A DNA stretch of 64,000 nt from Misgurnus anguillicaudatus (lineage: Eukaryota; Chordata; Actinopteri; Cypriniformes; Cobitidae): contig NC_073361.2 in the NCBI RefSeq assembly GCF_027580225.2, positions 17,245,001 to 17,309,000 on the forward strand, read 5' to 3'. Shown in pieces: positions 55,401-61,400 of this stretch. Every line of letters starts with the position of its first letter. The stretch's first letter is position 1. The notes below the pieces were generated by a model that was not told the origin of the DNA, ran no database searches, and worked only from the letters and a program-made list of their open reading frames with translations. The position numbers were made by a program, and so were the translations under genes.

Positions 55401-58400
55401 TAGTTATAAAATAGCCTTGTAAACATGCAACAACCTTTAATTAGAAATAGGCAGAGTCGGCGTCAGAGCAATGACGCTGGAGGGGCAATGGGTCATCGGC
55501 GGGGGGGCACTGCCATTTGAGAAATATTTAGAAGCAGTGGCAACATCATAAATCCCAATGTGATTGATGCAGCTCAGATAGAGGGGCATATTTAATGACA
55601 TTACTTTATTTTTAGTAGAAAATGTAACAAACAGAGCATAATACAGTTATTTAATGAGCATTACTTCTGACACGGTGACACCAGAGCTATACTCGCTGAG
55701 CAAATTAAAACATCATAGCATTATAACAACACAGCAGAAATGTATTATTTGCGAATTTCGTTTATTCTTGTTAATTTCCATATCATGTCATTTAGAGGCT
55801 ATGTGGTAACGTTAGCCCTATGCACACAGTTTATTCAGTCACACACAGAAATACGATAATAAAAGGCAGAAAGGGGTGGGGGTAAAGTTATGCCCTCTCA
55901 TCTTTAGTACAGGTAGCCAAGTATAAAACACAAATGCAGATAGAACCAGCAAACATTCATCAACAATTTACCTGCTTAGTATGCCTTATCATGAAAGCCA
56001 GGGCTGGCTTTAAAAGGTGAATTGAACAAACGACTTACTCAAAAGAGTTGCAGGCGACGAGTGTGGCTACTGAACCGTCTAAGTACTGTGTCCTTCCATT
56101 CGCTTGTGCATTTGCGTGTCAAATCTTTCTCGAATGCAAGCTGCACCAACCTGGCCTTTCTCTCGTGTAGCATTGTGCGTCTGTGTTCCGAAAAAACATT
56201 TTTCAAAGTGGAGAATGAATTCTCGCACATTGCTGTTGATGCGCCAAATGTTAATGCATGTTTGAAAGCTGTCAGCACACTGGGCATGGTAATCAGATGG
56301 TTGTGGTACGTTGAGAGGATGTGCTGTATGGTCCAGTCTCCCTGCATTGCTAGCTTTTGTGACATTAAAAACTCTTTAGCAACTTCAAATTCAGCGTCAA
56401 TTATAATCGATCCTGAAAGGTCGAGAATTTGCTTCACAGCTTTCACATCAAGGAAGTTATCGGCCTCTGGATTTAGTGCTGCAAGCGCACTGGCCAGTTG
56501 TGAGTTGCGCTCGCTGAATCTACGCTCCAGTTCCCCAACCACCGAATCAATAGTGTTGTAATACAATCTCCGAAGTTCAGTTTCCAAGTTATCATCATCA
56601 CCCCTGTGTCCTCCTGTAGGCCCTGTAACGATGTATCCATCCATCCGGGTGCTCTCTATGCGTCTCCGTTTGGGCCCGGGTCTCAGTGACTCGCTGGTGG
56701 GCGTGGCAGTATCCAGCAGCCGCTTAAACTCTTCATCACAACGGAGTTTTTTAACACACGCTGTTGCACTCGCCACAACACTTAAACCTGTCAACAAGTC
56801 AGTGTCCTCTGTTTGGAGAAGTTTGTTCGGTGGGTCCAATAGAGAAAGGACTCTGTGGGTAAAGTTGGCAAGGAACATGAAACTTGGCTCAGATATCTTG
56901 CGGAGCAGACCTGTAGCTTCCATTCTCGTCTCTGAGCCATAGTTCAGCACAGTGTCAGCATCGGTCAGAATAGATTTTATGTCATTAAATGACTTAAGAA
57001 TGATTGATACGGCGGCAAGATGCCCTGTCCATCGCTGCTCCAGAAGACGTTTAAGATGTGCACCTTTATAATGCATAGCAACAGTTGGCTTTCTACAGAA
57101 CTTGTACAGGGAATCACACACCTCAAAAAACTCCAAAAGTGCGGTTTCTGCAGACATGGCATGAACAACAACCAAATGCAACTGATGATTTAGGCAGTGC
57201 ACATATGGTATCTCACGTCCAAGTTTGTCTTGTAGAATTTTCTGAACACCACCACGTTTCCCCGACATAAGTGCAGCTCCATCATATACCTGACTCAGAA
57301 TTTTTGAGCTATCTAAGCCAACTTTGTTAAGCTCATCCAGAATGGTGTCAGTTAATGTGTGTGCGTCACCTTTCTGAGCCGTAGCGATGCACAGTAGACG
57401 TTCTGTAACTTCGTAAGACTCGTTCACAAATCGAAGCACAATCGATATATTTTCACATCCTGTGGGGTCACGCGTCCCATCAACTTTCAAAGTGTAATAG
57501 GAGTCACCGACTTCCTCCACTATAGCCTCTGTCACCACATTACTGAGTGTTCTTATAAGTTCATTTTGCATATCATGACAGGTGTAAGTGGCATTGCGAG
57601 GGATTGTCTTCACCACATTAGCCAATTCAGGATCCTTTTGGATGGTGTAATAAAGCATGGAAAGGAAAAGTCCAGACCCTCCATCCGTCATCTCATCAAA
57701 AGCGTCAATTTTCCCCCGTAGTGGCAACTGGTTTTCAACCAAGAACCCAACCACATCTATTAGTGAGGACACATAATATCGGTTTTTCTCTAGTTGATCT
57801 GCATTGACAAGTGTTGATACCTCATTCCCCATATTCCGACGCATCTCTCTCTCCTTCCACATTGCATGGCAAGACATGTGGTCCTTCGAAGTTTCATGTT
57901 TATGAAATCCACGGTCTTTGGCCATTGCGTGTTTCCAGTTACGATAGCCCACACTCGCGAAGGCATCCAATGTTCCAGATTTTCTAGCAAAGCTGAACAT
58001 CCGACAGCAAAAACAAAATGCTGCGTCTGCCTTGACACTGTACTCCAACCACTCTCTGTTGAAACCATTTATCAACGAATGATCGCCCCTTACCACTGTA
58101 AACTGTAACCGGATACTGTTTTAACACAATTTGAACAGGCTTGTCGGTCCCGATGTCATCAACCGCTGTCCGCTGACTTGGAGGGCTTGACGATTGTTGC
58201 TCTATATCTGCGCTAGTTACTTTTGGAAGTTGTCCGGAGGTAGCAATAGCAGATGGGCCAGCTCGGCTCTCACAGACCGTCGTACTGGTGGCGGTGGCCG
58301 GAGTATCAGATGCTGCTAATTGAAGAGGCTGCGCAGGACTAAACCATTTTCGTAAATCCATTGTTGTCTATATTTAGGACAATTAGCCGCCAACTGTCTA

Positions 58401-61400
58401 TAATATAGACGGAGAAACAGTTTTATCGATTCTCTGTTTTTTCGATTTTGCGCGCTAAAAGTCAAATGTAACAAGTTTACTCAGCGACCAATAAGAATTG
58501 TCCAATAATGACGTAGCTTAGTAACATGTCACGAACAACCGAAATGATGCGAAATAATTTTTCACATCATTTTATTTTATTTAAATTACAGTGTGTACAT
58601 TTAATATTAAAATATTAACTAAAAGGGATTTTTTGGGGGGCCTGTACTAGGAGGGGCATCAATGACCACTAGGGGGGGCACGGCCCTCGAATGCCCCACC
58701 ACAGCGCCGACCCTGGAAATAGGCAAGCAATTTAAAAACAAATGCAATTATATGCACAGATGAACTGTAAATAAACATACACGTAAATTTTGAAATGCTG
58801 AATAGAGATTTTTCATTCAATTAGGCACTAAATAAAAAGCCACCTGATCGTGACTTTTAAGTTCACTACCCCTCCAGTGGTACCAAAGCCATGCCAATGA
58901 ATGAGTGTGATTCAATAAACTTAATTGAATCGATCAATGAGAGTCAGAATCAATGGAACCTTCAATTCCTTATACAAAAGAAAAAAACATTAAGAGCAAA
59001 TCTTTTGCCAATAACTTTGTGCCTATTCAAGCATATCACAGCAGTAGGCCAATTTCATTGAGGACATTAGTATGAGTTCACAATTCTTACAAAGACAATC
59101 TAAAAGGTATTCATGCCGCACATTTTACAAAAATATAGCAATACTTGTCACTTAGCATTAAACGTGCTTGTACTAAAATGGATAATATCAGCTTGACAGC
59201 TTATCATCATCATCATCATCATCACGCCACAGCCCTAGACAAAAGACACGCTTTCAACTCAATTTCCAGTGTCACTTATGATAAAAACTCAGCTTATCAG
59301 GGGTTAACACCCATTCACAGAGGTAAGACAGAAATGAGATGTAAATCTTACCTGTACTGTACTCGGCCTTTGAAGGAAGATTTCTGCAGGAAAGTCTTGC
59401 ATGATGACATCACGAAGAAGCTCGCAGGTGGTCCGTACCAAATTGTGGTTGTCACTTCTGAGGGAGCTAAGGATTGATCAGGTGACAGGTTAGTAGACTG
59501 ACAGGTGAACTAAGACAGTACTACTGGTAAAATCACACTGAGAGAACACAAATACCTTTCATTTGATGACAATATATGTCGATCTGTTGTGTTTAAAGAC
59601 AGCCATGGAAAAACTGAAAACTTCAGGCATCTTACAGAAGTACTAACTGCAAGGAAACGTATAAAAAAAAACTTGAGTGTTACGACCCAGATGTTACAGG
59701 GATATAGGGAATAACATCATATCACAAGGGCAATGAATTCAAACTTGAGTACAACCCGGAACAAAAATGCACAAGGGACTTGGATTAGATAATGCAACCA
59801 GTGATTGTTTTACTTCAGTGATCATGTATGTGTTTCTATGCCTTGCCAACCTAAACATCTGGTAATGTATTCTGTGATGTATTGCACATTGCTGGTGTGA
59901 ATACTGCCAATATGTTAACAGAGCTGGCTTACAAATATTACGTTTGGTCTTACAAGGCTCAGTTATAATCCATCATGAATTAATATTCACAATTATAATT
60001 GCTCTCATTTATTTTGCAAAGAAAATGTAATAATTAAACAGTACAAACAAATACATATTCACATTACAACTTTTTATTACAACTTTATTATAAAGCTGAC
60101 CGTTTTTGTTGTGGGGGCAGTAAAAATACTAGCAAGTAAAGTGTATCTAGACAATTAAGTGCATTTTTACATTTTTCCTGTTGCGGGATAAATAAGTTAA
60201 AGTTCTCTTTCAAAGTTATAGTACCAGAAAGTTGTGTGATGTTTGAAAGTTGATGTCTCCCACCTAATACTCTGGGGGCTGGAGCATCTGTCTGCCTTGG
60301 TTTACTGCACTGGAAATATCCCCTAGTCGACGCGTCCTCTTCTGTGAACACAAAACCAACTGGAGGTGAAACCAGTACCAACTCTTTCCTACCTTGAATC
60401 AGGCAGTGTGCTTATGTTCATTCAAAAAGAGTCATAACACAGGAAATATTGATGTCTATATCTATAGAATAAAGCGATGTTAAATCAATAAAATATTTTT
60501 ATACCCGTCTGCAGAATGGGAACAGAGTGTGGCTGGTACGTTGTGGTTGGTGGACAACTAGGCAGAACCTCCGGAAGGTGGAAAAGCTGATCGAAGATGC
60601 TGTCTACGGTTGTACGCAGGTGCGGATCCACATTAGGTGAAAGCTGTGTTAGGAATTCGACAGCCCCTACATCCCGTAGCATGTGTGCTCCAGTTGGGTG
60701 CTTTGAAATGGCACGAAAACCAAAATTAAATACATGGCATTTAGCAGAATAGTCTTGTGAGTTCATCTCTTTGTGTGTTTTCTTTAAATCTGATTTGTTA
60801 TGAATAGTGCCCCTGAACAGCCCATTAAAACATAATTACCTGCCATCAGCATCTCACTTTATACAGCTGAAAATATTTAAAGCATCTTTCTACCTTTGAG
60901 AGTATACAGATCAACTCCAGCGCCTCCTCTTGCATTGGAACCTCCGGGAAATTAAACCATTCCAGTAGGAAAACAAACAACATCCTTTCCTGGACCAGAT
61001 CAGGAGTGGAGATCAGACCGTGATCGAGTTTGCTTCTGATATTTTTAAGAGCCCGAACTCTGATTTCAGACAAGGAGTGTCCTTGTGGGGAGAGATCAGT
61101 AATATAAGAATACAGTACAGTGCAATGTGACAATTTATAACGTATGTTACAAAAAGTAATGCAACTACGTATCAAACAATACAATGTCTGTTGCTGTTCT
61201 GCATGATCTTTTCATAACGTCATTAACCACGGTTTGACTGAAGTATTTGTCGTAAAACCATAGCAACCACAAGTTAACTATTGTATCACAGTAACCACAT
61301 TTAAATCATATTTGTAGTAAAAAAAATATATAATAAAATGGTAGTCAGTCCATTAATAAACACGTTTACTACACTTTTACTATAATTAAACCATGGTTAA

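Noticed and set aside
56022..56561. 179-codon plus-strand open frame in the hAT element
   Set aside because: It is antisense to the C-terminal part of the transposase, which has clear family motifs on the other strand.
59145..59477. 110-codon plus-strand open frame with a His run
   Set aside because: The His run comes from an ATC microsatellite, and the rest is antisense to rttn exon 6.
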